From an uncultured Oscillospiraceae bacterium (lineage in GTDB: Bacteria > Bacillota > Clostridia > Oscillospirales > Oscillospiraceae): a stretch of DNA of 6,101 nucleotides. Shown one piece after another: positions 4,828 to 6,101 of this stretch; positions within the stretch are counted from its first letter, which is position 1; each line of letters opens with the position of its first letter. Both the position numbers and the translations under genes were made by a program. The stretch is taken from positions 1 to 6,101 of the forward strand of contig CAKUCT010000121.1 in NCBI GenBank assembly GCA_934643765.1. Reading direction: 5' to 3'. The notes beneath the pieces were generated by a model. That model had not been told where the DNA came from. It searched no databases and saw only the letters and a list, made by a program, of their open reading frames with translations.

Positions 4828-5739
4828 GTGGGCAGATACATTATCAAGCGAATCCTCCTTGCCGTTTTGACGGTATTCATCATATGTGCCATCACATTTT
4901 TCGTTATGCACGCGATTCCCGGCGGCCCGTTCAACCGGGAAAAAGCACTGAGTGCAGCGACCATTGAAGCGCTGAACCAGCGCTACAATCTGGACAAGCC
5001 GAAAGGCGAACAGTTTGTTCTGTATATGAAAAATCTCCTGCACGGCGATTTTGGCGTCTCGCTTAAAAACGGACGCAATATCTCGGATATCATTGCAGAG
5101 TCGTTCCCGATCTCGGCAAAGCTCGGCCTGATGGCCATTGCCGTGGCGCTCGTGTGCGGCACGGTGTTCGGAAGTCTGGCCGCGCTGATGCGCAACAAGC
5201 TGCCTGACCGGATCATCGTCTTTTTATCGACGCTGTTTACCGCCGTGCCGAGCTTTGTGCTGGCGACGCTGCTGCTTCTGGTGTTCTGCATCAAGCTGGC
5301 CTGGTTCCCGGTGTGGGATCCCAACAACCCCAACTATCTGCTGCCGGTCATCGCGCTGTCGGCCTATCCGATGGCGTATACGACGCGGCTTGCAAAGTCC
5401 AGCATGCTCGACGCGCTGAGCCAGGACTATGTCCGCACGGCAAAGGCCAAGGGCGTTGCCAAGTGGAAGGTCATCTTCAAGCATGCGCTGCGCAACTCTC
5501 TGCTGCCGATCATTACATATGCCGGTCCGCAGATTGCCTATATCATCACGGGCTCGATGGTCATTGAGACGATCTTTACCGTCGGAGGTATCGGCAGCAA
5601 GTTTGTCAGCGCCATTTCCAACCGCGACTATACCATGATTATGGCGACGACCATTTTCCTGGCGACACTCATGGTTGTGGCAAACGTTATCTGCGACCTT
5701 CTTTACAAGGTCGTCGACCCGCGCATCAAATTTGACTGA
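4828..5739 (+). CDS. oppB: oligopeptide ABC transporter permease, OppB/DppB type
   Basis: A 303-residue inner-membrane protein of usual length for the family. It begins with GRYIIKRILLAVLTVFIICA, a positively charged start leading into the first membrane segment (about residues 9-29), followed by the HAIPGGPF motif (28-35) typical of OppB and an external loop containing GDFGVSL (73-79). Further hydrophobic segments lie at about 97-121, 129-156, 171-190, 225-245 and 270-292. The cytoplasmic EAA loop DYVRTAKAKGVAKWKVIFKH (200-219), followed by ALRNSLLP, would dock on the ATPase subunit. The protein ends VVDPRIKFD, also typical. It would form half of the channel with the OppC-type protein encoded 14 bases downstream. 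The GTG start is chosen because the in-frame upstream start at 4729 lies inside the promoter. The exact peptide, nickel or other substrate cannot be told without the binding protein. Confidence 0.93.
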   Translation: MGRYIIKRILLAVLTVFIICAITFFVMHAIPGGPFNREKALSAATIEALNQRYNLDKPKGEQFVLYMKNLLHGDFGVSLKNGRNISDIIAESFPISAKLGLMAIAVALVCGTVFGSLAALMRNKLPDRIIVFLSTLFTAVPSFVLATLLLLVFCIKLAWFPVWDPNNPNYLLPVIALSAYPMAYTTRLAKSSMLDALSQDYVRTAKAKGVAKWKVIFKHALRNSLLPIITYAGPQIAYIITGSMVIETIFTVGGIGSKFVSAISNRDYTMIMATTIFLATLMVVANVICDLLYKVVDPRIKFD

Positions 5740-5753
5740 AAGGAGGACGCACG

Positions 5754-6101
5754 ATGGAAAATTTTGATCCCAACAAGACCCCCAAAAAGCAGATTCTCAG
5801 CGCGCAGATCGATCTTTCCAAGTTTGAAAAGGCGACGGATGATGAAAAGCGCCAGCAGGATGTGATGAGCCAGAGTACGTCCTTCTTCAAAGACGGCATG
5901 CGCAAGCTCTTCAAAAATCCCCTGGCTGTGGCGAGCATCATTGTGCTTGCGGCAATTATCATCACGATCATTGTCGCGCCGATGATCGTGCCCTACGGCT
6001 ACGAGGAAATCCTCTCCGTCAACGGCAAGCGCGACAAGGGCGCAAAGAACCTTGCCCCCTTCACCTACAGCAAGGCCGAGCAGAAGTTCATCGACGAGGG
6101 C
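5754..6101 (+). CDS. oppC: oligopeptide ABC transporter permease, OppC/DppC type, N-terminal part
   Basis: The frame opens at ATG 5754-5756, preceded by AAAGGAGG (5739-5746) that overlaps the stop of the upstream permease gene, and stays open to the window edge: 116 residues, 3' end missing. Residues 1-50 are hydrophilic and charged. Then KNPLAVASIIVLAAIIITII (54-73) begins the single N-terminal membrane helix of the OppC_N type, ending APMIVPYGYEE. The following external segment with NLAPFTYSKAEQKFIDEG leads towards the expected FGTDNLGRD-like motif outside the window. This protein would pair with the OppB-type permease to form the channel. The charged N-terminal extension before the helix is longer than in many relatives. 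Binding-protein and ATPase genes are expected further right but not seen. Confidence 0.9.
   Translation, partial: MENFDPNKTPKKQILSAQIDLSKFEKATDDEKRQQDVMSQSTSFFKDGMRKLFKNPLAVASIIVLAAIIITIIVAPMIVPYGYEEILSVNGKRDKGAKNLAPFTYSKAEQKFIDEG

Overview
The window looks like a chromosomal piece of a moderately GC-rich, probably spore-forming gut-type Clostridia (Oscillospiraceae/Ruminococcaceae-like). This is inferred from strong AGGAGG ribosome binding sites, Firmicutes-style sigma-A promoters, a SpoIID-like/peptidoglycan-binding gene set and the protein styles; the species cannot be named from the sequence alone.

Layout: (1) 1-747, plus strand, is the C-terminal part of a threonine-synthase-like PLP enzyme, entering from the left edge. 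(2) 748-950 is a gene-free stretch between convergent genes. It is unusually rich in inverted repeats: six successive hairpins, including a perfect 24-bp stem (881-938) and a perfect 34-bp palindrome (946-979) that runs into the end of the next gene. (3) 951-2144, minus strand, is an acetate-kinase-family gene whose active-site positions differ from classical acetate kinases. Its own extended -10 promoter overlaps the stop codon of the upstream gene. (4) 2224-4522, minus strand, is a tightly packed three-gene operon: a 130-residue predicted beta-sandwich protein, a 443-residue protein with a SpoIID-like domain and two peptidoglycan-binding domains, and a 188-residue protein with two more peptidoglycan-binding domains. 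None has a visible export signal. (5) 4523-4827 is a divergent intergenic region with a near-consensus sigma-A promoter facing right. (6) 4828-6101, plus strand, starts an oligopeptide ABC transporter operon: a complete OppB-type permease, then the start of an OppC-type permease running off the right edge.

How they work together: the two permeases would form the membrane channel of one peptide importer, whose binding protein and ATPases probably lie to the right. The three minus-strand genes look like one functional unit tied to peptidoglycan, plausibly in the mother cell or spore given the SpoIID relationship and the lack of signal peptides. The kinase lies downstream of this unit with no visible terminator between, but has its own promoter. 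No mobile element, CRISPR array, tRNA or rRNA was seen. The most unusual items are the altered kinase active site, the leaderless SpoIID/peptidoglycan-binding operon and the hairpin cluster with the palindrome embedded in the kinase stop codon.
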